64,000 bases of DNA, taken from positions 29,133 to 93,132 of the forward strand of contig DASTVV010000113.1 of assembly GCA_035758925.1 (NCBI GenBank), in the 5' to 3' direction. Within the stretch, counting starts at the first letter, position 1. Each line of letters starts with the position of its first letter. The DNA comes from DASPMP01 sp035758925 (GTDB lineage Bacteria; Gemmatimonadota; Gemmatimonadetes; Gemmatimonadales; Gemmatimonadaceae). Shown here piece after piece: positions 40,634 to 49,056 of this stretch. The position numbers and the translations under genes are program-made. Below the pieces are notes generated by a model. It had not been told where the DNA came from. It was given only the letters and a program-made list of their open reading frames with translations, and ran no database searches.

Positions 40634-43600
40634 TCACTCTGCGTCAAGAAGACGAGCATCGGCGGCGCGCGCTTTCATCCCGTCCGCTGCTAGTTGAGAG
40701 GCCATGGAGCGGCGCACGTGCCACCAGCACAGGGCAATGAGGCCTACGGATACCAGTGTGGCCAAGACAGCGCCCACTCGCTCCGCCGCAACCCGGTCGT
40801 ACGTTGCGCTATTCAGCGCACTCAACCCATCGAGCGTAAGCGCAGCAACAACCCACGATGTCGCGGCGATCATTCCCCATCGCACGATCGCGAGGGACAG
40901 CAGCACGAGGCCCCCGAGTACCAAAACCGGGTTGGCGTATTCACCTGTCAGATCGGCATCCCGCAGCTGCCAACCGACCGCGCCCAGAACGATCATCACG
41001 GCAACAACGAGGGCGAGCCGCAGGATCCAGCGGCGCGTGATGCCGCCCAGCACGAGGAGCGGGATCGCGACGAGCGTCACCGTGACCAACACATTCACCG
41101 GCAGGTCGACGACACCCGCGAGCTGCGGCCAGACTCTGTCGAGCATCGTCGTTGCGGCATCGGGCACGCGGTCGGCCGAGGCGGCCATGACGGCTTGCCC
41201 TACTACGTGTGCCACGGCGCCGAGCCCGAGGCCGGCCGCGAGCACGTCCCTACTGCCCCGCGAGCTCGAGGTTTCCGGAACGAGCGGGACACCGATACGG
41301 CGCCGCAACGCATCTGCCACGAGCAGCAAGCCGACCAGCAGCAGCGAGACTGGAATGGCCGACACGAAGCTGAGTGCGGTGGTCGTCATGAAGCGGTCCC
41401 ACGGTTCCGCAGTGTCGTAGGTGACGAGCCGCGACGGCAACGAATTGAGATTGCTCAGTGTCGAGAGGAGGACGATCGCGCCGAGGACAGCCAGCGTGCC
41501 TGTCTTCGTGCGCTTCAGATCGTCGATCACCGGGGCGCGACGCCGGGTCACCACGATTGCTCCGACGATCACGAGCGCCAGCAGAATCGACGCGACAATT
41601 CCCGCGGTCGCGAGACGATTGCTCTGCCGCGCGCGGTCGGCGCGAAGAAACACTTCCGGCAGTTCCACCCCGCGGCGGGCAACCACCGGCTCGTCGCCCG
41701 CCAGCTGCACCCAGGCGCGCGCCGCCGCCCCCTCCGGCAGCTTCACCGTCGTGTCCGTCCAGGTGACGGTAGCGTCGCGACGCTGCGGCCGCGCGGTTTC
41801 CTCGAACCTCGATTCGCGGAGCTCGGTCGTGTCGATTCCCTCCCGAGCGAGCGTCGCAAGTGCGATTCGACGCACTATCGTCGTGTCCACCGCGCTGCGT
41901 CGGGCAGAATCGGGAATGAGGTGGCGGGCGTCGAGTGGCTGGCCGTCGGGACGTACGCGCACGCGCCACTCATCGACACGCTCGGCGGCCGTGCCCGTCG
42001 TCCGAACGTAGCGCACGATCCACCACACCGGCGGCGCGTAAGTCGTTGCCAGCGTCTGTCCTTCCGCCATGAGCTTGTGCTTGCGAAGGAACCTCGGCCA
42101 CGCGTCCAGCGTGTCGCGTCCAATCCCTACCAGGCGCTTCCAGGCCGCCGGATCGCCACCGCGCGCACGAAGCACGGAATCGGCGACGAGAACAGCGCGA
42201 TGGCGATTCGCGGTGAACGACGGGCCAAGCGGACGTTCCGGCCGATGCGCCACCGCGGCGACGACGCCGACGACGAAGGCGGCGAGTGCCAGGCGCCGGC
42301 TGCGGCTGGTCAGAACCCCGGACGGGCGCAGTGGCGGAGACACCGCCGTCTGCTCTCGCGGCGGCTCAGGCACCCATGCCGCGAAGCACGCGTCATCCGG
42401 AGCAGAGCTGAAGCCGCGCTGCCTCATCCTCCCCCACAGCACGACGATCGCCGGTGACAGGAGCGCCAGCAGGATGATTGCCGCTGTCACGCGATACTCG
42501 ATTGCGTTGCCGGCCGTCGCAAAGATCCCGAACAGCACGAGGTCGTAGACGAAGTGCGCGACCACGGTGATGAGCAGCCCGAATGCGAGGAACAGCACGG
42601 CCCAGAAGCTCGCATCGAGGAAGATCTCGACGCCACGGGAATACGGCGGCCAGGACTCGTACTCCGCGTGCGCGAAACCGAAGATGAGCGCGGACGCCAC
42701 GACACCTGCCGCCATCCACCAACGCCGCCGCGGTCGCTGCCCCACCCACAGCGACAGCAGTGAAAGCGGCAGCGCCCGAAACAACGCTTCCTCCCAGACT
42801 CCCGCGTTGAGCGACACCGCGATGCCGGACAACCACGGCATCGGCGAGGCGATCAGGTTGGGATCGTCCAGCAGCTCGCTCGGCACCCACCATCCGAAAA
42901 GCGTGCGCGTGACGAGGTAGAACGCGGCGACATACGCGAACGCGATGGCGGCCACGGCGTACCCTCCACCAACCCGTGACGCGACTTCGATCGTGCCGCG
43001 ATATCGCCAGAGCTTCCACCAGTCCAGCTGCCACGGGAATGCGTGACGCGCGGCGACCTCCGCGGCCGCGAGCGTGAGACCGGTGACTACAACGGTGGAA
43101 ACGCCCATCGTGAGCGCCAACAGGAACTGCAAAACGCGGAAGGTGAGAGGAGACATCGCGGTGTCGTACCAGAACCAGTTTCCCGGTATCTCGTTGAGCC
43201 CAGCGGCCAGCGTCAGCACCCCGATCACGCCCGCGACCGTGAGTGACTCGCGCCAGCGCACCTGATGCGCGCGCGCGTATCTGGTGAGCGCCACCATCCC
43301 GGCAATTCCAACTCCAAGAACGCCGAGCGTCGCGAGGAGCGCGAGCAGATCGTTCGCGGAGCGCATCTCGGCGTATCTCCGCTGGAACGACTCGGGAATC
43401 CTGACGTATGGCCGGACGCGGGCAGGCAGATCTCCGGCGATCGCCACGTCCGTCCGGATCGGCGCGCCGCCGATGCGGCGGTCGTTCCGCTCGAACGTGT
43501 AGGTGCGGTCCACCCTGCCGCTTGCCGCCTTCGTTTCGTAGGACGCCGTCACGAGCGTCCAGCGATCACTGCGATCGGTGATCCAGGCATCCAGCACGTG

Positions 43601-44044
43601 CGCCGCCAGACGTCGACCGGAGTCCGCCGTCACCGTGGGTCGCGCGTCCGTGTCGGCAAGCTGGCGCTGAAACGCGATGATCCGGCCGTCCGGCGCGAAG
43701 CTCACGCGCGCCTCGCGCGGATTGTCAGGCGCGAACGCTCGAACCGTCCATGCAAATGGCGCCACGTCATCGCCGCGCACGAGTGCGTTGAGCGAATCGT
43801 GGCCGCCGCCCGCCAGCTCCACGAACGTACGGAGTGAGTCGTTACCCTCGAAGCGAACCGCCGAGCGCGCATGGGCGGGTGCAAGCTCGTGGGCGCGGAA
43901 AAAGGAATCGGCGCGCACGAGCACCACATGGCGCGTCACGGATTGGCGGAGCGCCACCACCGGCAGGGCGCGCGGCAGCAGCCACGCAGCCAGCAGCGCC
44001 GCCGCGATGCCGATGGTGGTGACCTGCAAAGGGCGGAGGGTCAC
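40634..44044 (-). CDS. Giant CPBP-family intramembrane protease with internal duplication
   Basis: An 1136-residue multi-pass protein starting at GTG 44044. Each half has an extracytoplasmic domain of about 190 residues (38-230 and 616-810) followed by a membrane region. The first membrane region carries all CPBP/CAAX-protease motifs: EEALFR (Glu418, Glu419, Arg423), FGFAH (His459) and HFVYD (His497, Asp501). The second lacks EExxxR and the histidines. Related segments in both halves include LNEIPGNWFWYDTA versus LNSLPSRLVTYDTA. CPBP proteases cleave within membranes or mature lipids and peptides; the target is unknown. A frame extension into the upstream helicase gene is not counted. Confidence 0.85.
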   Translation of the reverse strand: MTLRPLQVTTIGIAAALLAAWLLPRALPVVALRQSVTRHVVLVRADSFFRAHELAPAHARSAVRFEGNDSLRTFVELAGGGHDSLNALVRGDDVAPFAWTVRAFAPDNPREARVSFAPDGRIIAFQRQLADTDARPTVTADSGRRLAAHVLDAWITDRSDRWTLVTASYETKAASGRVDRTYTFERNDRRIGGAPIRTDVAIAGDLPARVRPYVRIPESFQRRYAEMRSANDLLALLATLGVLGVGIAGMVALTRYARAHQVRWRESLTVAGVIGVLTLAAGLNEIPGNWFWYDTAMSPLTFRVLQFLLALTMGVSTVVVTGLTLAAAEVAARHAFPWQLDWWKLWRYRGTIEVASRVGGGYAVAAIAFAYVAAFYLVTRTLFGWWVPSELLDDPNLIASPMPWLSGIAVSLNAGVWEEALFRALPLSLLSLWVGQRPRRRWWMAAGVVASALIFGFAHAEYESWPPYSRGVEIFLDASFWAVLFLAFGLLITVVAHFVYDLVLFGIFATAGNAIEYRVTAAIILLALLSPAIVVLWGRMRQRGFSSAPDDACFAAWVPEPPREQTAVSPPLRPSGVLTSRSRRLALAAFVVGVVAAVAHRPERPLGPSFTANRHRAVLVADSVLRARGGDPAAWKRLVGIGRDTLDAWPRFLRKHKLMAEGQTLATTYAPPVWWIVRYVRTTGTAAERVDEWRVRVRPDGQPLDARHLIPDSARRSAVDTTIVRRIALATLAREGIDTTELRESRFEETARPQRRDATVTWTDTTVKLPEGAAARAWVQLAGDEPVVARRGVELPEVFLRADRARQSNRLATAGIVASILLALVIVGAIVVTRRRAPVIDDLKRTKTGTLAVLGAIVLLSTLSNLNSLPSRLVTYDTAEPWDRFMTTTALSFVSAIPVSLLLVGLLLVADALRRRIGVPLVPETSSSRGSRDVLAAGLGLGAVAHVVGQAVMAASADRVPDAATTMLDRVWPQLAGVVDLPVNVLVTVTLVAIPLLVLGGITRRWILRLALVVAVMIVLGAVGWQLRDADLTGEYANPVLVLGGLVLLSLAIVRWGMIAATSWVVAALTLDGLSALNSATYDRVAAERVGAVLATLVSVGLIALCWWHVRRSMASQLAADGMKARAADARLLDAE

Positions 44045-44051
44045 GTGCTCC

Positions 44052-46757
44052 TTATCTGTCGCGAGGTCGCCGCCTGCGTTTCCCGCCGAATCCCCGCCGC
44101 TTGCCAGCGTCTCGCTGATGACTCCGTAGTTCGCGTGCCACGCCCTTCGCACGCCGATCACGACGATGGCGTTGCCGCTCTTCGCGCTGGCGTTCAGCCG
44201 CGCGATCCAGCTGGGTGAGCTCCTGTTGGGTGAATGGACGATCCAGCTCCTCGCGCAGGTCGTCGAGCGTGTCCGCGCGCGCCGCGCCCCGGGCCCCGCG
44301 GGGAACGATGAACCGCAGCGGCCTGTCGAACGAAGGCAGCTCGGCCTCATTGAGCGTGCGCGCGATCTTCTCCGGCAGCGTCAATCGCGCCACCGCGCGA
44401 AGGCCGTCGGCATGTTCCTCCACGTCATAGCGGACGGGAATCTCGCGTCCGCGAATCTCCACGAAATCCGGAAGCGCGAGGTATCGCTCGCGTTCGTGCC
44501 GCGGGAGGATTGCATCCGCATCGATGCCCAGACGGGCACGGCGGAAATCGGAGTACGAGCGCACATCCTGCGCCGCCAACTGCCGCTCGTAGATCGCGGC
44601 AAGCTCCTCGAGGTCCACGCGCGGCGTCCTGCCGCCAGACCGACGCCACGACTCCCGCAACTCTTCGATGGCGACACGATCGTTCTTCGCCGCCACATGC
44701 CGCGCTTCGCCGCGAGCCAGCGCTTCGGCCAGCAGACGCCGCCCCCGGTCGTACAGTGCCGGCGGCAGCTCGTCGATGTGCTCCGTCTCGCGATCGAGCT
44801 CGAATCCGTGGTAGGTGACGCGGCGGCGAAACGCCAGCGCCTCGCGCCTGGCACCCGCGTCGAACACGAGCTCGGGCTCGTGCTCGATGGCATATCGTCG
44901 CACGAGCGTAAGCGGGATGTTCGTGCCCTCGATGCCGGCTCGCGGCACTCCCATGCGATCCGCGAAGTAGCGCACGTCGCCCGCGATCGCGCCCCAGCTT
45001 CCCGCGACGCTGGTCTTGGACACACGCACGTCGTCGCCGGTGCTCGTTTCTTCGTCGATCACCAGTGAGAACGGCATGTACTGCGCGAGCAGCTCCTGGA
45101 ACTTGGCCAGCGTCTTGTGGCCGGCGGTGGGCATCCGGTCGGGAAGCGGCATTTCGATCGCGCGGTAGATGCTTGCCATGCCCAGTGCCGCGTCCTCGAC
45201 GGCCTTGACCAGCACACCACGCCGCTCGGCCCAGACGTCAACGGTCTCCTCGTCGAACACGTGCCGCGGTAGACCGTACACCTCACCCATGTGTCCCGCC
45301 GCCTCGTAGGCCTCGGCGTAGAGGTTGTACGCCGTCAGGTGATCGCTGCCCGCGACCACGAGCCCCTCGAGGTCGCGCTCGTCGCGGGTCATGCGGTGCA
45401 GCGACTCGATAGAGGCCATCACCGCCAGGAACGGCATCAGTTCATCATCGCCGTGCACGAGCAGCTCGGCCCACGGCCGCTCCACCGGCATGGCTTCCAC
45501 GAGCTTGCCGTAGCGCGTCAGCCGGCCGCGCTCGACGATGCCACGCTGTTCGAGCAGCGAGAGCGCATTGCGGTACGCCACTTTGTCCAGCGGCACAGGC
45601 AGCTCGAGCGAGTCCGCCCGGACGCCGAGCGCGGCGCACGTGATCGCGACACGCTCGGAGTCGCCTGCGAGCTGGAACTCCGGCGCGGTTGGCTTCAGGC
45701 TTCCGAACTCGATGTCGCGGTCCGACAGAATGAACACCCGCCCGCCTTCCACGCGACCGTGAACTCGGCCCGCCATCTGAAGAATCTCGTTGGCGCCGAG
45801 ATGTTCCTGCGTCAGCACGTTGCGGCCGCGATCAATGACGTTGAAGAAGCGCGTGTCGTCGATGATCACGGTGTCCAGTCCGTGGACGTTCAACGCGCTC
45901 TGGCCGGCCGCCGTCATCGACAGGAAGTAGGGCTTTCGCTCCCCGCCTTCCAGAAACGGCCGCAGGATGCGAATCGGCTCGCCACCGTGATAGAACGCCG
46001 TGTTGACCGCCGGCGCGTATCGGGTGACGTGCGCAGCGGCTTCCTCGACACCCCGGCGCGTGGGGACGAACATGGCGACGCCCCGGCGCTCTCTTCGGAT
46101 CTGCTGCAGCGTGCGCGCGTCGAGAAACTCCAGCGCGTCCTTGTCCAGGACCTTCACCTGCGCCGCCTTGCGCGCGTCGAACTCGTAGACCTCGAGCACG
46201 GAGTCCGAGTTCAGGTACCTGCTGTAGAAGGTCGGATCGACCGTGGCCGACAACCAGACGAAACGCGCGCCCGTCCGCTTGCCGAGCGCGAGACACAGCT
46301 CCAGCTCCGCTGACGTCTGGTGGATCTCGTCCACCACCAGCGTGTCGGTGGCGAGGATGTCGTCTTCCTCGAACCAGCGCCGGGCGATGCCCGTCGTCAC
46401 GATGATGACGTTCCAGCTCGGCGTTTCCGGTGTGGCTTCGCGCTCGCGATTGACGACGCCCACGCGCAGTTCCGTGGTGCCAAGGATCTCCTCGGCAATG
46501 GGCCGGATCGCGAGCGTTTTGCCAGTCCCGGTGCCGGCGACTATTCCAAAGCCTTTGCCCGAGCGCGCAAGCTCGCGGACGCGTTGCCCGTGATGCCGCT
46601 CGAGGAACGTTTCGATGTGGAGGCCGAGTGCCAGCTCGATGGTTTCACAGGCTGCGCGAGTCGGCGCAATGACGATGATGCGTCCGGTCGGCGGCTCGGC
46701 TTTGACAAACGCGTCGTGATCTGGCGGAAGCCAGTGATCGTGAACGGTGCGGACCAC
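44052..46757 (-). CDS. DEIH-type ATP-dependent helicase (HrpA/HrpB-like)
   Basis: A 901-residue superfamily 2 helicase. Motif I is VAGTGTGKT, motif II is DEIH (VVDEIHQTSAE), motif III is LSATVD, and motif VI is QMAGRVHGRVEGG; VTTGIARRWFEEDDILATD lies between motifs I and II. The C-terminal 400 residues are helical and charged, ending in a very basic tail (RRAKGVARELRSHQRD, then KRRRRPRDR), suggesting RNA binding. A short region before the Walker motif (IIVIAPTRAACETIELAL) is unusual. The start is a GTG at 46757 and is not certain. It overlaps neither neighbour but is only seven bases from the CPBP gene. Confidence 0.82.
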   Translation of the reverse strand: MVRTVHDHWLPPDHDAFVKAEPPTGRIIVIAPTRAACETIELALGLHIETFLERHHGQRVRELARSGKGFGIVAGTGTGKTLAIRPIAEEILGTTELRVGVVNREREATPETPSWNVIIVTTGIARRWFEEDDILATDTLVVDEIHQTSAELELCLALGKRTGARFVWLSATVDPTFYSRYLNSDSVLEVYEFDARKAAQVKVLDKDALEFLDARTLQQIRRERRGVAMFVPTRRGVEEAAAHVTRYAPAVNTAFYHGGEPIRILRPFLEGGERKPYFLSMTAAGQSALNVHGLDTVIIDDTRFFNVIDRGRNVLTQEHLGANEILQMAGRVHGRVEGGRVFILSDRDIEFGSLKPTAPEFQLAGDSERVAITCAALGVRADSLELPVPLDKVAYRNALSLLEQRGIVERGRLTRYGKLVEAMPVERPWAELLVHGDDELMPFLAVMASIESLHRMTRDERDLEGLVVAGSDHLTAYNLYAEAYEAAGHMGEVYGLPRHVFDEETVDVWAERRGVLVKAVEDAALGMASIYRAIEMPLPDRMPTAGHKTLAKFQELLAQYMPFSLVIDEETSTGDDVRVSKTSVAGSWGAIAGDVRYFADRMGVPRAGIEGTNIPLTLVRRYAIEHEPELVFDAGARREALAFRRRVTYHGFELDRETEHIDELPPALYDRGRRLLAEALARGEARHVAAKNDRVAIEELRESWRRSGGRTPRVDLEELAAIYERQLAAQDVRSYSDFRRARLGIDADAILPRHERERYLALPDFVEIRGREIPVRYDVEEHADGLRAVARLTLPEKIARTLNEAELPSFDRPLRFIVPRGARGAARADTLDDLREELDRPFTQQELTQLDRAAERQREERQRHRRDRRAKGVARELRSHQRDAGKRRGFGGKRRRRPRDR

Positions 46758-46827
46758 GCGACGCGCCGAGGCTGAGTTGCCGACAATATAGATGGCCGCC
46801 GCAACAGCGCGTCGGCCGCGACCTCCG

Positions 46828-47178
46828 CTACGGAAAGCGGATCGGCGGGCGCTTCTTGTCCGACGGCGCGAATCCCTGGATTGCTGGATTCGGCTTACCC
46901 TTGGTGCTGTCGCCGCGCTTCTGCGTCACGTAGTCATCACCGAAGATCACGCGACCCTTAGGCGGCCGATTCCGCACCGCGGTGGCGCAATCGGTGGGAG
47001 CCGGTTGCTGCGCGGCGGGAACGCTATCCAGCCAGATGCGGCACATGCCCGCAGGCGGGCGCTCGGACGGCGGAATGTCCTTGTTCCTGTCCCGCCGCTG
47101 ACCGGTGCCCTGCGCCTGCAGCGCTGTAGCCGAAGCGAGCGCGGCCAGAGTGAGGGAATACACAATCGACTTCTTCAT
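46828..47178 (-). CDS. Small secreted protein of unknown function
   Basis: A 116-residue exported protein with signal peptide MKKSIVYSLTLAALASATALQ. The mature segment PPSERPPAGMCRIWLDSVPAAQQPAPTDCATAVRNRPPKGRVIFGDDYV holds two cysteines, and the C-terminus is basic and Pro-rich (KKRPPIRFP). No family name is known to me, although similar short proteins occur in Gemmatimonadota genomes by my recollection. The ATG at 47178 fits the signal; a codon five residues upstream is also possible. Confidence 0.65.
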   Translation of the reverse strand: MKKSIVYSLTLAALASATALQAQGTGQRRDRNKDIPPSERPPAGMCRIWLDSVPAAQQPAPTDCATAVRNRPPKGRVIFGDDYVTQKRGDSTKGKPNPAIQGFAPSDKKRPPIRFP

Positions 47179-47348
47179 GGCGACTGGAAACATGGCAGGC
47201 TCGATGCCATCGGACGAGCTGAGCTAAGTGTTTCTCTTACAGAGGCTTATGACGTTGGAACTATCTCGATGCTCGTGAACCTGTCCAACGTACTGGAATC
47301 GCCTGTCCTGATTTGGCCTTCGAGCAAAGTCGACTGCGCACCTTGAGT
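47179..47348. other. Intergenic region between a secreted-protein gene and pfkA
   Basis: A 170-nt AT-richer stretch lies between the 3' end of pfkA and the start of the next minus-strand gene. No hairpin with a T-run or coding frame with family similarity was found. A promoter for the secreted-protein gene probably lies here, but no hexamers could be assigned. Confidence 0.35.
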
Positions 47349-48428
47349 TTAGTCACCGAAACTGATCCCGGTTTCCCGAGCCGTTCGCACCGCGTCGTGC
47401 GCCGGATCGACCTTCTTAGTGTACCGGAGAGCCTCTTTCATTGGAATAGTCACGATATTGGGCGACTGGAGCGCCACCATGTGGCCCCAGCGTTTATCGG
47501 CCACCGCTCGCACCGCAGCGCCGCCGAATCGAGTGGCGAGCAGGCGATCGTAGCCCGTCGGCACACCGCCGCGCTGAAGGTGACCGAGCACGAGCGATCG
47601 AGTCTCCTTGCCAGTGATCTGCTGGATCTCGTAGGCCATGCGTCCCGCGAGACCGCCGAGACGCCGGTCCTGACCCGGGAGGGACGGCCCGATCGTGGAC
47701 TCTTTCCCGTCCTTCGATACCGCCCCCTCGGCGACGACGACAATCGAGAAATGTCTGCCAGCGCGATCCCGGGCCTGGATCTTCTCGCAGACTTTGTTGA
47801 GGTCGTACGGGATCTCGGGAATCAGGATCACATCAGCCGATCCTGCGAGACCCGCGTGCAACGCGATGAAGCCCGCGTGGCGTCCCATCACCTCGATCAC
47901 CATCACGCGGTCGTGGCTCTCTGCCGTTGTATGCAGGCGATCGATCGCTTCGAGCGCGGTATTCACCGCGGTATCGAAACCGAACGTCGTGATCGTGCCG
48001 GCCACATCGTTGTCGATCGTCTTCGGCACGCCGACGATGTTCAGTCCTCTGTCCGACAGCTGATCCGCGATCCCGAGCGTGCCGTCCCCGCCGATGACGA
48101 TCATTGCTTCGATGCCGAGCTGACGAGCGTTCGTGATCAGCTCGTGCGACCGGTCGATCTCCTCATAGGAACCGCTGGCCAGCTTGCGCGGCCACCTGAA
48201 CGGGTTCCCGCGGTTCGTCGTTCGCAGGATTGTGCCGCCCATGTGACCAATCCCGCGCACCGAGTCGCGGGTCAGCGAAACGACGTCGTCTTCGCCCAGG
48301 AGGCCCGCGAATCCGCGCTTGATTCCGAGGACTTCCCAGTTGCGGCTTTGCGCCGAGAGCACCGCCGCTCGAATCACCGCGTTGAGTCCCGGGGCGTCCC
48401 CACCGCCCGTCGAAATCGCTAGACGCAT
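47349..48428 (-). CDS. pfkA: 6-phosphofructokinase
   Basis: A 359-residue PfkA-family kinase that phosphorylates fructose 6-phosphate. GGGDAPGLNAVIRAA binds the phosphoryl donor, IGGDGTLGIADQ is the active-site GGDGT, and VPKTIDNDVAGT follows. GGDGT with PKTIDND is the G104/K124 combination: glycine at the first site is typical of ATP-dependent enzymes, lysine at the second of the group that also holds pyrophosphate-dependent ones. ATP use is therefore likely (as in Streptomyces) but not certain. GHLQRGG is present near the C-terminus. The start ATG lies five bases after the SelW-like gene's stop, so the genes are co-transcribed. Confidence 0.95.
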   Translation of the reverse strand: MRLAISTGGGDAPGLNAVIRAAVLSAQSRNWEVLGIKRGFAGLLGEDDVVSLTRDSVRGIGHMGGTILRTTNRGNPFRWPRKLASGSYEEIDRSHELITNARQLGIEAMIVIGGDGTLGIADQLSDRGLNIVGVPKTIDNDVAGTITTFGFDTAVNTALEAIDRLHTTAESHDRVMVIEVMGRHAGFIALHAGLAGSADVILIPEIPYDLNKVCEKIQARDRAGRHFSIVVVAEGAVSKDGKESTIGPSLPGQDRRLGGLAGRMAYEIQQITGKETRSLVLGHLQRGGVPTGYDRLLATRFGGAAVRAVADKRWGHMVALQSPNIVTIPMKEALRYTKKVDPAHDAVRTARETGISFGD

Positions 48429-48432
48429 TCGA

Positions 48433-48654
48433 TCACTGTTCGAGCAGCTTCAGAACCTCCCCAGGCCGCGCGTGCCGGTCGAGCTTGGATTTCTCGAAGA
48501 TCGGTTTCCCGTCGCGAACGACCTCGAAGCGTCCCTTGCCCGACGGGATCAAGGTGATCTTTGCGTCGGGATACCTCGTACGGATCTCGGCCGCCAGACT
48601 GACGGCCCGTGGCTCGTAGTTTCAAAGCGTGCAGTATTCGATCGTGATAGTCAT
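48433..48654 (-). CDS. SelW/Rdx-family selenoprotein with in-frame TGA (Sec11)
   Basis: A 73-residue protein if the TGA at 48622-48624 is read as selenocysteine. It begins MTITIEYCTLU and continues NYEPRAVSLAAEIRTRYP; later KITLIPSGKGRFEVVRDGKPIF and ARPGEVLKLLEQ. This is the thioredoxin-like Rdx family (SelW, SelT, SelH), whose redox motif CxxC or CxxU sits in EYCxx(C/U)NYxPRA, so the TGA is exactly at the second redox position. A hairpin follows the codon at the usual SECIS distance. A Shine-Dalgarno-like AGGGA lies eight bases before the ATG. Alternatives are a nonsense mutation or a TGC read as TGA. No selA, selB or selC is in the window. Confidence 0.85.
48589..48607 (-). promoter_or_regulatory. 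Candidate bacterial SECIS hairpin
   Basis: Read on the minus strand the 19 nt are GGCCGUCAGUCUGGCGGCC. Five G-C pairs, then U-G and C-G, close an AGUCU loop, 14 nt after the UGA. The E. coli fdhF SECIS has loop AGGUCU closed by G-C and C-G pairs at 11 nt. The loop G is about 23 nt from the UGA, within the usual range of 16-37 nt. It lies within the coding sequence, as bacterial SECIS elements do. Confidence 0.7.
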
Positions 48655-48684
48655 GCGTGGGTCCCTGTTGCAGGTCGTGAGTTC

Positions 48685-48921
48685 TCAACGCGGCGAAGTC
48701 GGGAGGCCCGCCAACGAGGCGAGCCGGGTAATGACCGTGTCCTGGCGTGCGACGACGATTCGCAAGGAATCGACCTGCGCCTGGAGGGCCGCGTAGTCCT
48801 GTTGGAGTGACGTGATCTGCGTGCCGGCCTCAATCATCGCCTGGGCCATGTTCGCTTCGACGCGAGGATCTCGGCACGCGGTGAGTTCGGCGGTTATCGC
48901 GATGACGAGTGCGCTGCGCAT
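48685..48921 (-). CDS. Small coiled-coil lipoprotein
   Basis: A 78-residue protein with signal peptide MRSALVIAITAELTAC; the LTAC lipobox places the lipidated Cys at residue 16. The mature part is one long helix with heptad pattern (MIEAGTQITSLQQDYAALQAQVDSLRIVVARQDTVITRLASL), so it probably forms a coiled coil at the inner face of the outer membrane, comparable in build to Lpp-type proteins but unrelated in sequence. It is the first gene of the run leading to the SelW-like gene (30 nt downstream) and pfkA. The ATG at 48921 was chosen for the signal. Confidence 0.65.
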   Translation of the reverse strand: MRSALVIAITAELTACRDPRVEANMAQAMIEAGTQITSLQQDYAALQAQVDSLRIVVARQDTVITRLASLAGLPTSPR

Positions 48922-49056
48922 GGGTCGCTCGGTTGGAAAGCCAATTATCGTCGAGCTCGGGTGCCAGCGCAAAGGCCACGGCCGGTGCGCAATCGAGGTG
49001 TCATTCCTGAAACGGAACGGTTCTCGTCGCGACCAGCGCTGTTGCTATCGTCGGGC

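Noticed and set aside
40694..42457. A 587-codon plus-strand frame opposite the CPBP gene
   Set aside because: Antisense shadow with Arg/His-rich composition; the minus-strand frame has membrane helices and an active site.
48419..48688. An 89-codon minus-strand frame crossing the SelW-like gene
   Set aside because: It is in a different frame, has no family similarity and exists only because the TGA there is not in its frame; the SelW frame explains the region better.
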